64,000 bases of DNA, taken from contig NZ_RAHW01000011.1 of NCBI RefSeq assembly GCF_004117875.1, forward strand, positions 1 through 64,000. The letters run 5' to 3'. This document shows positions 1 through 8,799 of the stretch, one piece after another (position 1 is the stretch's first letter; every line of letters starts with the position of its first letter). A program made the translations under genes and the position numbers. Source of the stretch: Geomonas oryzae. Its GTDB lineage: Bacteria; Desulfobacterota; Desulfuromonadia; Geobacterales; Geobacteraceae. The notes beneath the pieces are model-generated. The model was given only the letters and a program-made list of their open reading frames with translations. It made no database searches and had not been told where the DNA came from.

Positions 1-3000
1 CTTCGGTGACGTACCCGGAGTCGGCGCCACTGAAGGTCGGAATGTCGTTGGTCCCGTTGATCGTGATGACGATGTCGTGGCTGGTGCCGTCGACGCTCTG
101 GACAGTGAAGGTTTCGACTTTGGTTTCGCCATTGCCGAGATACTGCACGTCGGCGTTGGCAACGCTGTAAGTCCAGTGACCGGCGCTGTCGATGGTGATG
201 TGGCCCAGAGCGCCTTCGCTGGCGACAGGCGCGACCGCCGTGTTGATCGCCGACTGGTGCTGATCCGCATCGGCAACTACCAGTGTGCCATTAGTGGACA
301 ACGTAACGGTCTCAGCACTCGGGGTGTCTTCGGTGACGTACCCGGAGTCGGCGCCACTGAAGGTCGGGACGTCATTGGTGCCGTTGATCGTGATGACGAT
401 GTCGTGGCTGGTGCCGTCGACACTCTGGACAGTGAAGGTTTCGACTTTGGTTTCGCCATTTCCCAAGTACTGCACATCGGCATTGGCAACGCTGTAAGTC
501 CAGTGGCCCGTGCTGTCGATAGTGATGTGACCGAGGGCGCCTTCGCTGGCGACAGGTGCGACGGCAGTGTTGATCGCCGACTGGTGCTGATCCGCATCGG
601 CAACTACCAGCGTCCCGGCGGTAGTCAGATTGACAGTTTCGGCGCTCGGAGTGTCCTCGGTCACGAAGCCGGAATCGGCGCCACTGAAGGTCGGGATGTC
701 ATTCGTCCCGTTGATCGTGATGACGATGTCGTGGCTGGTGCCGTCGACACTCTGGACAGTGAAGGTTTCGACTTTGGTTTCACCATTGCCGAGGTACTGC
801 ACATCGGCATTGGCAACGCTGTAAGTCCAGTGGCCCGCGCTGTCGATAGTGATGTGACCGAGGGCGCCTTCGCTGGCGACAGGTGCGACGGCAGTGTTGA
901 TCGCCGACTGGTGCTGATCCGCATCGGCAACTACCAACGTCCCGGCGGTAGTCAGATTGACAGTTTCGGCGCTCGGAGTGTCCTCGGTCACGAAGCCCGA
1001 GTCTGCCCCGGTGAAGGTCGGGATGTCATTCGTCCCGTTGATCGTGATGACGATGTCGTGGCTGGTGCCGTCGACACTCTGCACGGTGAAAGTTTCAACT
1101 TTGGTTTCACCATTGCCGAGATACTGCACGTCGGCGTTGGCAACGCTGTAAGTCCAGTGACCGGCGCTGTCGATGGTGATGTGGCCCAAGGCGCCTTCGC
1201 TCGCAACCGGGGCAACGGCAGTATTGATTGCAGACTGATGCTGATCCGCGTCGGCAACTACCAGTGTGCCATTAGTGGACAACGTCACGGTCTCAGCACT
1301 CGGGGTGTCTTCGGTGACGTACCCGGAGTCGGCACCGCTGAAGGTCGGAATGTCGTTGGTGCCGTTGATCGTGATGACGATGTCGTGGCTGGTGCCGTCG
1401 ACGCTCGGCACCGTGAAGGTTTCAACTTTGGTTTCACCATTGCCGAGATACTGCACGTCGGCGTTGGCAACGCTGTAAGTCCAGTGCCCTGCGCTGTCGA
1501 TGGTGATGTGACCCAGGGCGCCTTCGCTCGCAACCGGGGCAACTGCAGTATTGATTGCAGACTGATGCTGATCCGCGTCGGCAACTACCAACGTTCCAGC
1601 GGTAGTCAGGTTGACAGTTTCGGCACTCGGAGTGTCCTCGGTCACGAAGCCGGAATCGGCGCCACTGAAGGTCGGGATGTCATTCGTACCGTTGATCGTG
1701 ATGACGATGTCATGGCTGGTGCCGTCAACGCTCTGCACCGTGAAGGTTTCAACTTTGGTTTCACCATTGCCGAGATACTGCACGTCGGCGTTGGCAACGC
1801 TGTAAGTCCAGTGACCGGCGCTGTCGATGGTGATGTGGCCCAAGGCGCCTTCGCTCGCAACCGGGGCAACTGCAGTATTGATTGCAGACTGATGCTGATC
1901 CGCGTCGGCAACTACCAACGTTCCAGCGGTAGTCAGATTGACAGTTTCGGCGCTCGGAGTGTCCTCAGTCACGAAGCCGGAATCGGCGCCACTGAAGGTC
2001 GGGATGTCATTCGTACCGTTGATCGTGATGACGATGTCGTGGCTGGTGCCGTCGACGCTCTGCACCGTGAAGGTTTCAACTTTGGTTTCACCATTGCCGA
2101 GATACTGCACGTCGGCGTTGGCAACGCTGTAAGTCCAGTGACCGGCGCTGTCGATAGTGATGTGACCGAGTGCACCTTCACTGGCGACAGGTGCGACGGC
2201 AGTGTTGATGGCCGACTGGTGCTGATCCGCGTCGGCAACTACCAACGTTCCAGCGGTAGTCAGATTGACAGTTTCGGCGCTCGGAGTGTCCTCAGTCACG
2301 AAGCCGGAATCGGCGCCACTGAAGGTCGGGATGTCATTCGTCCCGTTGATCGTGATGACAATGTCGTGGCTGGTGCCGTCGACGCTCTGCACGGTGAAGG
2401 TTTCGACTTTGGTTTCACCATTGCCGAGGTACTGCACATCGGCGTTGGCAACGCTGTAAGTCCAGTGACCGGCGCTGTCGATGGTGATGTGGCCCAGGGC
2501 GCCTTCGCTGGCGACAGGTGCGACGGCCGTGTTGATGGCCGACTGATGCTGATCCGCATCGGCAACTACCAACGTTCCAGCGGTAGTCAGGTTGACAGTT
2601 TCGGCGCTCGGAGTGTCCTCGGTCACGAAGCCGGAATCGGCACCGCTGAAGGTCGGGATGTCATTCGTCCCGTTGATCGTGATGACGATGTCGTGGCTGG
2701 TGCCGTCGACACTCTGGACAGTGAAGGTTTCGACTTTGGTTTCGCCATTGCCAAGGTACTGCACATCGGCGTTGGCAACGCTGTAAGTCCAGTGACCGGC
2801 GCTGTCGATGGTGATGTGGCCCAAGGCGCCTTCGCTCGCAACCGGGGCAACGGCAGTATTGATTGCAGACTGATGCTGATCCGCGTCGGCAACTACCAAC
2901 GTTCCAGCGGTAGTCAGATTGACAGTTTCGGCGCTCGGAGTGTCCTCAGTCACGAAGCCGGAATCGGCGCCACTGAAGGTCGGGATGTCATTCGTACCGT

Positions 3001-4264
3001 TGATCGTGATGACAATGTCGTGGCTGGTGCCGTCGACGCTCTGCACGGTGAAGGTTTCGACTTTGGTTTCGCCATTGCCAAGGTACTGCACGTCGGCGTT
3101 GGCAACGCTGTAAGTCCAGTGACCGGCGCTGTCGATGGTGATGTGACCCAGAGCGCCTTCGCTCGCAACCGGGGCAACGGCAGTATTGATTGCAGACTGG
3201 TGCTGATCCGCGTCGGCAACTACCAACGTTCCAGCGGTAGTCAGATTGACAGTTTCGGCGCTCGGAGTGTCCTCAGTCACGAAGCCGGAATCGGCACCGC
3301 TGAAGGTCGGGATGTCATTCGTCCCGTTGATCGTGATGACGATGTCGTGGCTGGTGCCGTCGACACTCTGGACAGTGAAGGTTTCGACTTTGGTTTCGCC
3401 ATTGCCAAGGTACTGCACATCGGCGTTGGCAACGCTGTAAGTCCAGTGACCGGCGCTGTCGATGGTGATGTGGCCCAGGGCGCCTTCGCTGGCGACAGGT
3501 GCGACGGCCGTATTGATCGCCGACTGGTGCTGATCAGCATCGGCAACTACCAGTGTGCCATTAGTGGACAACGTAACGGTCTCAGCACTCGGGGTGTCTT
3601 CGGTGACGTACCCGGAGTCGGCACCGCTGAAGGTCGGAACGTCGTTGGTGCCGTTGATCGTTATGACGATGTCATGGGTGGTGCCGTCAACGCTCTGCAC
3701 CGTGAAGGTTTCAACCCTGCTCTCGCCGCTGCCAAGGTACTGGACGTCGGCGTTGGCAACGCTGTAAGCCCAGTGGCCGGCGCTGTCGATCGTGATGTGG
3801 CCAAGAGCACCCTCGCTTGCAACAGGTGCGACTGCCGTATTGATTGCAGACTGGTGCTGGTCCGCATCAGTTACAACCAACGTCCCGGTGGTAGTCAGAT
3901 TGACAGTTTGAGCGCTCGGGGTGTCTTCGGTCACGGAGCCATGGTCGGCACCGGTGAAGGTCGGGATGTCGTTGGTGCCGTTGATCGTGATGACGATTTC
4001 GTGGGTGGTGCCGTCAACGCTCTGCACCGTGAAGGTCTCGACTTTTGTCTCTCCATTGCCGAGATATTGAACGGCGGAATTGGAAACGCTGTAAGTCCAG
4101 TGCCCCGCACTGTCGATCGTGATGTGGCCCAAGGCACCCTCGCTAGCGACAGGTGCGACAGTCGTATTAACGCTGTACTGGTTACCATACACATCAGAAA
4201 CGGTTAGCGTCCCAGTAGTGGAAAGATTGGGGTTCGATGCATCTTCGGAAACGGATCCGTGATC
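1..4264 (-). repeat. 327-bp tandem repeat array encoding VCBS domains
   Basis: Thirteen head-to-tail units with a 327-bp period (109 codons) fill the adhesin gene after its first 182 codons. The two units nearest the N-terminus (about 3600-4264) are the most diverged. Inner units fall into a few sequence cassettes that mix and match, and many cassette differences are synonymous. One type carries the TCGGCGCTCGG/CACGAAGCC block, another the CTCAGCACTCGG/GTACCCGGAG block. The array continues past the left edge, so the total copy number is unknown. Confidence 0.95.
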
Positions 4265-4810
4265 AGAACCAAGGCCAGGCCCTGTAAGAGCGGGGGACTG
4301 TACGTCTGCGGCCGCCGCCTCGATGGTTCCCGTGGCGCCGAAAGTAACGCCGGTGGTCGTCACACCACTTGTGGGGGTGACTTCCGCGCCGGTCGGCGCT
4401 ACGACGAAGATCGGATGGGTACCGCCGGCGCTGGCGGGACCACCGGCTGCCGGAGCTTCGAGCTCGATGGGCTGATCGCCGGTCAGAAGGGCCTGCTGAA
4501 TCTGCTCTACTTCTGACACCGCATCGGATACCTCTTCGGGGGTCACCGTCGCATATACATCATGGTCGATGGTCACATTGGTCATACGCCCCAGATCCAG
4601 ATGATTCTCCTGCGCTCCGTCAAAAACGATCGAGGCGCTGCCGTCACTCTCGGTGACGATACGATCATTCGCATAGATCGGGCTGTTCGGCATGAGGAGT
4701 CTTACCGCTCCATCCGGGGATATCGCTTTCACCGTCCCGTACAGAATCACAACCTTACCAACCACCTGGTTCCCGGCGCCTGCCGTTGCTGCGTGAGTGT
4801 TCTGTGCCAT
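1..4810 (-). CDS. lapA: LapA-type giant surface adhesin with N-terminal retention module and VCBS repeats (3' end outside window)
   Basis: This is the N-terminal 1603 codons of a giant type I secreted adhesin. The frame stays open from ATG 4810 to the window edge. GGAG at 4818-4821 lies 7 nt before that ATG; a second in-frame ATG at 4816 is too close to it. Residues 1-115 form a beta-rich retention module (GKVVILYGTVKAISPDG, then YANDRIVTESDGSASIVF), which in LapA plugs the TolC-like pore. A PAAG tetrapeptide at residues 120-123 fits the di-alanine cleavage site of LapG-type proteases; a second Ala-rich stretch (AAAAD) is at 165-169. From residue 183 onward come about 13 VCBS-type repeats of 109 residues (SVTEDTPSA, GTLVVADADQHQSA, ITIDSAGHWTYSV, VQSVDGT, ITINGTND). 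No signal peptide is present, as expected for a C-terminal type I signal, which would lie outside the window. The Lap export and control genes at 12.6-21.3 kb support the call. The long open frame on the plus strand here is an antisense artefact. Confidence 0.93.
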   Translation of the reverse strand, partial: MAQNTHAATAGAGNQVVGKVVILYGTVKAISPDGAVRLLMPNSPIYANDRIVTESDGSASIVFDGAQENHLDLGRMTNVTIDHDVYATVTPEEVSDAVSEVEQIQQALLTGDQPIELEAPAAGGPASAGGTHPIFVVAPTGAEVTPTSGVTTTGVTFGATGTIEAAAADVQSPALTGPGLGSDHGSVSEDASNPNLSTTGTLTVSDVYGNQYSVNTTVAPVASEGALGHITIDSAGHWTYSVSNSAVQYLGNGETKVETFTVQSVDGTTHEIVITINGTNDIPTFTGADHGSVTEDTPSAQTVNLTTTGTLVVTDADQHQSAINTAVAPVASEGALGHITIDSAGHWAYSVANADVQYLGSGESRVETFTVQSVDGTTHDIVITINGTNDVPTFSGADSGYVTEDTPSAETVTLSTNGTLVVADADQHQSAINTAVAPVASEGALGHITIDSAGHWTYSVANADVQYLGNGETKVETFTVQSVDGTSHDIVITINGTNDIPTFSGADSGFVTEDTPSAETVNLTTAGTLVVADADQHQSAINTAVAPVASEGALGHITIDSAGHWTYSVANADVQYLGNGETKVETFTVQSVDGTSHDIVITINGTNDIPTFSGADSGFVTEDTPSAETVNLTTAGTLVVADADQHQSAINTAVAPVASEGALGHITIDSAGHWTYSVANADVQYLGNGETKVETFTVQSVDGTSHDIVITINGTNDIPTFSGADSGFVTEDTPSAETVNLTTAGTLVVADADQHQSAINTAVAPVASEGALGHITIDSAGHWTYSVANADVQYLGNGETKVETFTVQSVDGTSHDIVITINGTNDIPTFSGADSGFVTEDTPSAETVNLTTAGTLVVADADQHQSAINTAVAPVASEGALGHITIDSAGHWTYSVANADVQYLGNGETKVETFTVQSVDGTSHDIVITINGTNDIPTFSGADSGFVTEDTPSAETVNLTTAGTLVVADADQHQSAINTAVAPVASEGALGHITIDSAGHWTYSVANADVQYLGNGETKVETFTVQSVDGTSHDIVITINGTNDIPTFSGADSGFVTEDTPSAETVNLTTAGTLVVADADQHQSAINTAVAPVASEGALGHITIDSAGHWTYSVANADVQYLGNGETKVETFTVPSVDGTSHDIVITINGTNDIPTFSGADSGYVTEDTPSAETVTLSTNGTLVVADADQHQSAINTAVAPVASEGALGHITIDSAGHWTYSVANADVQYLGNGETKVETFTVQSVDGTSHDIVITINGTNDIPTFTGADSGFVTEDTPSAETVNLTTAGTLVVADADQHQSAINTAVAPVASEGALGHITIDSAGHWTYSVANADVQYLGNGETKVETFTVQSVDGTSHDIVITINGTNDIPTFSGADSGFVTEDTPSAETVNLTTAGTLVVADADQHQSAINTAVAPVASEGALGHITIDSTGHWTYSVANADVQYLGNGETKVETFTVQSVDGTSHDIVITINGTNDVPTFSGADSGYVTEDTPSAETVTLSTNGTLVVADADQHQSAINTAVAPVASEGALGHITIDSAGHWTYSVANADVQYLGNGETKVETFTVQSVDGTSHDIVITINGTNDIPTFSGADSGYVTE

Positions 4811-5034
4811 GACCATTCTCCACTGTTAGATTTATTGGCTGAAGGGGGCTTGTCTAAATTCGGTTAGCGTAAACATATCTCTCAGGCAGGACTATGTCTA
4901 TTGTACCTTGGTACTAGATTGACATAGTGATTAAGATTACACGGAGCTCATTCACCTTCAGTCGTCCTGTATATCTGCTGCCGTGACAACGGATAATTCG
5001 TCTGCCAGAACCGCTGCCTTTGGACTGACAAGAA

Positions 5035-5064
5035 AAGCCCTCCTTGAGACAGAGGGCTTTTTTT
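5035..5064. terminator. Rho-independent terminator, probably two-way
   Basis: Arms AAGCCCTC (5035-5042) and GAGGGCTT (5052-5059) form an 8-bp stem. It is followed by a T run on the plus strand and by TTTTC on the minus strand. It lies about 180 bp past the stop codon of the minus-strand operon ending at 5242, so it probably separates that operon from the adhesin gene. Confidence 0.7.
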
Positions 5065-5083
5065 ATGATTGAGGGGCAGAAGC

Positions 5084-5120
5084 AAATCCCCCCTGCCCCC
5101 CCTTCGCAAAGGGGGGAACG
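5084..5120. repeat. C-rich dispersed repeat, copy 1
   Basis: The motif AATCCCCCCTGCCCCCCCTT, followed by CGCAAAGGGGGGAACG, forms a C-run/G-run hairpin. It recurs almost exactly at 33766-33802. Both copies are intergenic and look like a dispersed palindromic element. Confidence 0.65.
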
Positions 5121-5241
5121 TGTGTTCGCATACGGCGCTGCGTAGATACTGTTACTGCACTTCCCCCGACATTCTTCGAAGAACCTGCGCCCAAAAGGAG
5201 ATCTCTGGTTCACAAACAGCGCTTCGTAGCACAGCCTGAAA

Positions 5242-7239
5242 TCAGAACGGCCGATCCAGTCGGTTGGGCTCCTTCACGAGTTTCGTGAAGTTCGAGTTCT
5301 TCTGGATCTCCTCCAGGTAGAAGAGCTTCAACAGGTTGTGGGTCGGATGATCGGGGTTTCTCTGCATCTCTTCGCGCATGCTCTGGAACGACGCGACGAG
5401 CTGCGTGTCGGTCGGTACGTCGGCCGGGGCCGTGCCGGCGAAGAGCTTGTCTACCGCGTTTATGTAGGCAAGGCTCGACGTCGCCGTCTCGGGACGCTGC
5501 GCGCTCACCCATTTCTTGATCGCCGGGGACTGCTTGATCCGGCTCGCCAGCGGCAGGAAGTAGTCGAGGTACAGGTTGTAACGCCCGTCCTTCTTGAGCG
5601 CCGCCGAGGTCTGGCGCACCTCGCGCAAGGAGAGCGGGAAGAGCTCGGCCGAAAGCAGGCGGTGCGTGAACCACAGGTTGTAGGCGCCGTTGTCCGTGCT
5701 GAATTCGCTCACCCTGCGGTAGGCATAGGAGACCTTGTCGGAGGCCTCGAAGGCCCCGAAGTACGCCGAATCCGGGATGACGTCGTTGAACCCCCTACCC
5801 TGCTGCGCGGTGAGGAAGTTCAGGTAGGAGTTGAGCGCCATCTGCATCGAGGTGGCGTAGCTCTGGATGCTCTGCGCGTCCTGCGTCGTGTTGAGCTTCA
5901 CGAGGTAATAGTCGCCGGTCCAAAGGGAGAGCTCCATGATGGCCCGCCAGAGACGGTGCGTCGACTTGAGGTACAGCTCCCGGCTCTGGTAGCCGGCACG
6001 CTCCCACCCTCCCGCGGAGTACGGGGCGATGTCGTTGAAGATCGCCATCGACTTCAATAACGCGGTGCGCCCCTCCTGGTCGGGGAGGGTCGAGAAGAAC
6101 TTGTAGGCGGCCGCGTTCTCGTTGTCGGCAAGGCGCGGAATGGCGAAACTGGTCATGTCGAGGTAGTCCACCGCCGCCATGACCACGCCGCTCGACCTGG
6201 GTCCCGCAGCCCACTTGAAGCAGAGGTCGTTGAAGGTCTTCGCCCGCTCGTAGGTCTTCTGCACCGACTCGGTCATCCCCTCGGCGTCGAGTTTGGAACT
6301 TGCCACCTGCTGCAGGCGCTTCGACTCGATCGCCGCGACGGTGAAGTTGAGCCGGTAGCGGTCCGAATCCGGAGCGCCAAGCCCGTCCACGATGCGCTGC
6401 ACCAGCGTCTTCGTGTACTTCCCTTCGCTGTCCTTCTCTCCGAGGTTCCTGTCGTTCATCATGACGAACAGGGGCCCCAGCGCGTTCAGACCGTCCAGCT
6501 TGCGGGCGATGATGGCCCGGTTCACCACGAGGTTGATGAGGTTTCGATAGTAGAAGGGGGTGTTGGTCGGCACCGCGCCGCTCGTCGCCCCGGTGGCGAT
6601 CTCGTTCTTCTCGATGTAGAGGATCGACCCGTTCCAGATGCCGTAGACCTGCGCCACGAAATCATCGGCGTCGTCACGCTCCAGGGCCTGCAGCGCCTTC
6701 ACCATGCCGCTCCAGTAGGCGATCTCGGGCATGGAGGCCTTCCCTTTCAGGCTCTCGATGGTCTTCGCCGCGGCGGCGAGGCTCTCCGGGTTGTCGCTTT
6801 GCAGGTAATCGATGGTCTGGGCGATGGCGAGCCTCAGGTAGTCGCGGTCGCGAAAGAGCTGCGGCTGCTCCCCGTGACGCTCGGCTCCCTTTTGCCCGGG
6901 CGCCAGTTTTCCGCTCCAGGTGGCGATGTAGGAGGCGAGGGTCTCGCCGATCTCCTGGTCGCGTTTTTCACGCCAATCCTTGATCTCGTTCTTGTCCCAG
7001 TAGGTCAGCTCGTAGGCGACATCGAGATACGGCCCCCACTCCCTGATCTGCGGGGCGGCAACCGGGGCGGCGACCTTGGCCGGGGTCGTCTTGTGTTCCT
7101 TCTTGGCCGGTGCGGCGTGCCCTTTTTTCTTGGTGGCGCCCCAGGAGGGTGCGATCGCCAGCAAAAGGCAGATGGCGCAGAAGATGATGAATGACAGTAT
7201 CCGTTTCGGGCTAGTTTTTCCTAAGGCAGTCGTACGCAT
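5242..7239 (-). CDS. Exported 665-residue protein of unknown function, last gene of the ExbB/ExbD operon
   Basis: I do not recognise this family. ATG 7239 is chosen because GGAG lies 7 nt upstream and the protein then opens with a signal sequence (MRTTALGKTSPKRILSFIIF, then CAICLLLAIAPSWGA). A Lys/Pro/Ala-rich linker follows (residues 35-65, AAPAKK and TTPAKVAAP), then about 580 residues that read as mostly helical, with many aromatic and charged residues and no obvious catalytic motif. The linker resembles a flexible spacer from the inner membrane or cell wall. The gene overlaps the end of the TonB-like gene by 29 nt, so it is translationally coupled and last in the operon 9939-5242. It is probably periplasmic or anchored by an uncleaved signal, and a partner of the ExbB/ExbD/TonB-like complex (inference). 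Confidence 0.8.
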   Translation of the reverse strand: MRTTALGKTSPKRILSFIIFCAICLLLAIAPSWGATKKKGHAAPAKKEHKTTPAKVAAPVAAPQIREWGPYLDVAYELTYWDKNEIKDWREKRDQEIGETLASYIATWSGKLAPGQKGAERHGEQPQLFRDRDYLRLAIAQTIDYLQSDNPESLAAAAKTIESLKGKASMPEIAYWSGMVKALQALERDDADDFVAQVYGIWNGSILYIEKNEIATGATSGAVPTNTPFYYRNLINLVVNRAIIARKLDGLNALGPLFVMMNDRNLGEKDSEGKYTKTLVQRIVDGLGAPDSDRYRLNFTVAAIESKRLQQVASSKLDAEGMTESVQKTYERAKTFNDLCFKWAAGPRSSGVVMAAVDYLDMTSFAIPRLADNENAAAYKFFSTLPDQEGRTALLKSMAIFNDIAPYSAGGWERAGYQSRELYLKSTHRLWRAIMELSLWTGDYYLVKLNTTQDAQSIQSYATSMQMALNSYLNFLTAQQGRGFNDVIPDSAYFGAFEASDKVSYAYRRVSEFSTDNGAYNLWFTHRLLSAELFPLSLREVRQTSAALKKDGRYNLYLDYFLPLASRIKQSPAIKKWVSAQRPETATSSLAYINAVDKLFAGTAPADVPTDTQLVASFQSMREEMQRNPDHPTHNLLKLFYLEEIQKNSNFTKLVKEPNRLDRPF

Positions 7240-8320
7240 ATTCCAACTCCTCGCATCGCTGGGATGGCTCTCGTCCCCTGGAGGGGAAGATGATGAGGTT
7301 GAAGGACGATACCCGTTTGGTTCCCTTGAACTGGAACTCACCCTTGTCATTGGTGCAACTGTGGCGCGAGCCGACGACGCTCAGCACCGCCTTGATCGCT
7401 TCCTCCTGTTGTAACGCGCTGTCGCAGATCTTGAGGCTCATAAGGGACACCCCGCGCGACAACGAGACGTCGGAGCCGGCAGCGGCACTTCCCGCCGGGC
7501 TCTTGCTGCGCTCCCGGGCAGCCGGGGACGTTTTTGCCTTCGGCTCCTCGATGGTCGCCTCGGATACACTTCGTACCGCGGCGACACGCGGCGCCGGGGC
7601 GCTCGCAGCAACCTCGACCGGCCTGGTCGGGCGCTGCGGCGAGAGGGCCGGTTCGCTGGCCGAGGGGAGTGCGGCCGTGGGTCCTCCGCGCACGCGGTAG
7701 ATATAGGTACTCTTCGTCGAAGGGCGCGCCCCCACCTCCGCGGTCGCCTCCTTCCTCAGCCTCGTCGCCGGGGTGCCGATGCTGCCTGCGGCGGCCGGCT
7801 CGAATCCCTCGGGGGCCTGACGCTCGCGGGTGACCACCGGGGAAACCGAGACTTCGGACCCGCTCTGGTACCCGTAGGACCGGGCGACGACCGGGTAAGG
7901 CGCCTCGGCAGGGTAATTCGCCTCGTGCCGCTTTGCGGCTTTGCCGGGTGAGGTCGCCTCCGGGCGCCTCCCCTCTTCCACCGGCGCGTTGTACTGCGGC
8001 GGCTTGGCATCCAGGGCGTACACGGTGCGCTGCCGCTGGACCTTTTCCGCGACCGGATGCTCAGGCGGCACCTGCTTTTTCGGTTGCGCCGGGGGGGCCT
8101 TCAGATCCAGTTTGCTCACGTCCATGATGGTGCGTTTCGACACCGGTACGCCCGGCATCTGGAACCGGCTCACGCAAAGCGCGACCGTTGCGAGCACGAG
8201 GGCGACGAAGAGACGCAGCCAAGACGGGACCGGGGGGCGCAGCTCATGGTCCGCGCAAACGAGGATCCGTTTCAGCCGCGTGCCGCCATAGCCGCAGGTG
8301 CTCTGGACGCGCGCGCTCAT
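7211..8320 (-). CDS. TonB-like single-pass protein with Cys-rich C-terminal domain
   Basis: This 369-residue protein starts at ATG 8320, overlapping the ExbD-like stop by ATGA. A basic N-terminus precedes one membrane segment at about residues 34-52 (LRLFVALVLATVALC). A long low-complexity Pro/Ala/Lys/Glu region (60-285) follows, as expected of a periplasm-spanning TonB or TolA. The C-terminal 80 residues look folded and contain four cysteines (KICDSA, RHSCTN, SQRCEE, YDCLRKN), which could form two disulfides. That tail does not resemble the TonB or TolA C-terminal domain. Placement directly after ExbB- and ExbD-like genes supports a role as force-transmitting partner. The function is inferred from architecture only. 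Confidence 0.75.
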   Translation of the reverse strand: MSARVQSTCGYGGTRLKRILVCADHELRPPVPSWLRLFVALVLATVALCVSRFQMPGVPVSKRTIMDVSKLDLKAPPAQPKKQVPPEHPVAEKVQRQRTVYALDAKPPQYNAPVEEGRRPEATSPGKAAKRHEANYPAEAPYPVVARSYGYQSGSEVSVSPVVTRERQAPEGFEPAAAGSIGTPATRLRKEATAEVGARPSTKSTYIYRVRGGPTAALPSASEPALSPQRPTRPVEVAASAPAPRVAAVRSVSEATIEEPKAKTSPAARERSKSPAGSAAAGSDVSLSRGVSLMSLKICDSALQQEEAIKAVLSVVGSRHSCTNDKGEFQFKGTKRVSSFNLIIFPSRGREPSQRCEELEYAYDCLRKN

Positions 8321-8790
8321 CTTTTATCACCGGTGCGCGAGGTCCGCACCACCGCAAGGCCGTCCGCACTCCAGTACTTGCTCACCACCGCCGCCGCGGA
8401 CAACAGATCACTGCTGTACGATTCGGGAAGCGGCACCACCACCGGGCGCGGATGTTCCCGGTTCGTCTCCTGGAGGTTTTTCAGCGCGGAGCAGAGTTCG
8501 TCGTAGGAAAGCAGCGCGGTCCTCGCCGCCTCCTTGCCGCGCACGACGTGCACGAGGCAATAGGGCCTCGCGCCGTGCCGGTCCACGAGAAGCTGATGGT
8601 AATCGGGGTTCGACTGCATCGCCACGAGCTCGGGGCTTCGCTCCACCACCGGGGCGGGGAGGTTCATCTCGGCGACCTGGCTGCTGGAGGTGTCCATCCT
8701 CGACATCTGGGTGAAGACCAGAAGGAGCAGAAAGGCGACGTCGGTGAAGGAGATGAGCCATTGGTTCCTGGATGTTCCGACGGTGCGCAT
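8317..8790 (-). CDS. ExbD/TolR-like biopolymer transport protein
   Basis: A 157-residue protein with a short cytoplasmic N-terminus and one membrane helix at about residues 12-29. The helix reads WLISFTDVAFLLLLVF and carries the single Asp that in ExbD, TolR and MotB is the proton-carrying residue. The rest is periplasmic. ExbD family members couple proton flow through an ExbB/TolQ channel to force on a TonB/TolA partner. The ExbB-like gene ends 9 nt upstream (8800) and the TonB-like gene starts within its stop codon, so the three are one translational unit. The periplasmic domain is unlike standard ExbD beyond the helix, so this is a divergent member. Confidence 0.82.
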   Translation of the reverse strand: MRTVGTSRNQWLISFTDVAFLLLLVFTQMSRMDTSSSQVAEMNLPAPVVERSPELVAMQSNPDYHQLLVDRHGARPYCLVHVVRGKEAARTALLSYDELCSALKNLQETNREHPRPVVVPLPESYSSDLLSAAAVVSKYWSADGLAVVRTSRTGDKR

Positions 8791-8799
8791 GGCGTCCCC

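Larger units (their letters stand above)
4811..5241. other. Intergenic leader of the adhesin gene with interrupted palindrome
   Basis: No credible gene is visible. The stretch 4891-4928 is an interrupted inverted repeat: outer arms ACTATGTC/GACATAGT, inner arms GTACC/GGTAC around TT. It lies 80-120 bp upstream of the adhesin start, so it could be an operator or a hairpin in the 5' leader. The region also holds a terminator-like hairpin (5035-5064) and a C-rich dispersed repeat (5084-5120). No convincing -35/-10 or -24/-12 promoter was found on the minus strand. Confidence 0.6.

Noticed and set aside
77..4207. Plus-strand 1376-codon open frame over the adhesin
   Set aside because: It is antisense to the minus-strand VCBS repeats and in the same codon register. 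The minus frame gives clear adhesin domains, a ribosome site and a retention module, whereas the plus product matches nothing and has no start region.
1..4264. Possible CRISPR-like array
   Set aside because: The repeats are 327 bp, coding and contiguous without spacers; they are protein domain repeats.
4914..5213. 99-codon minus-strand frame
   Set aside because: It runs through a terminator hairpin and a C-rich repeat; no ribosome site and low-quality composition.
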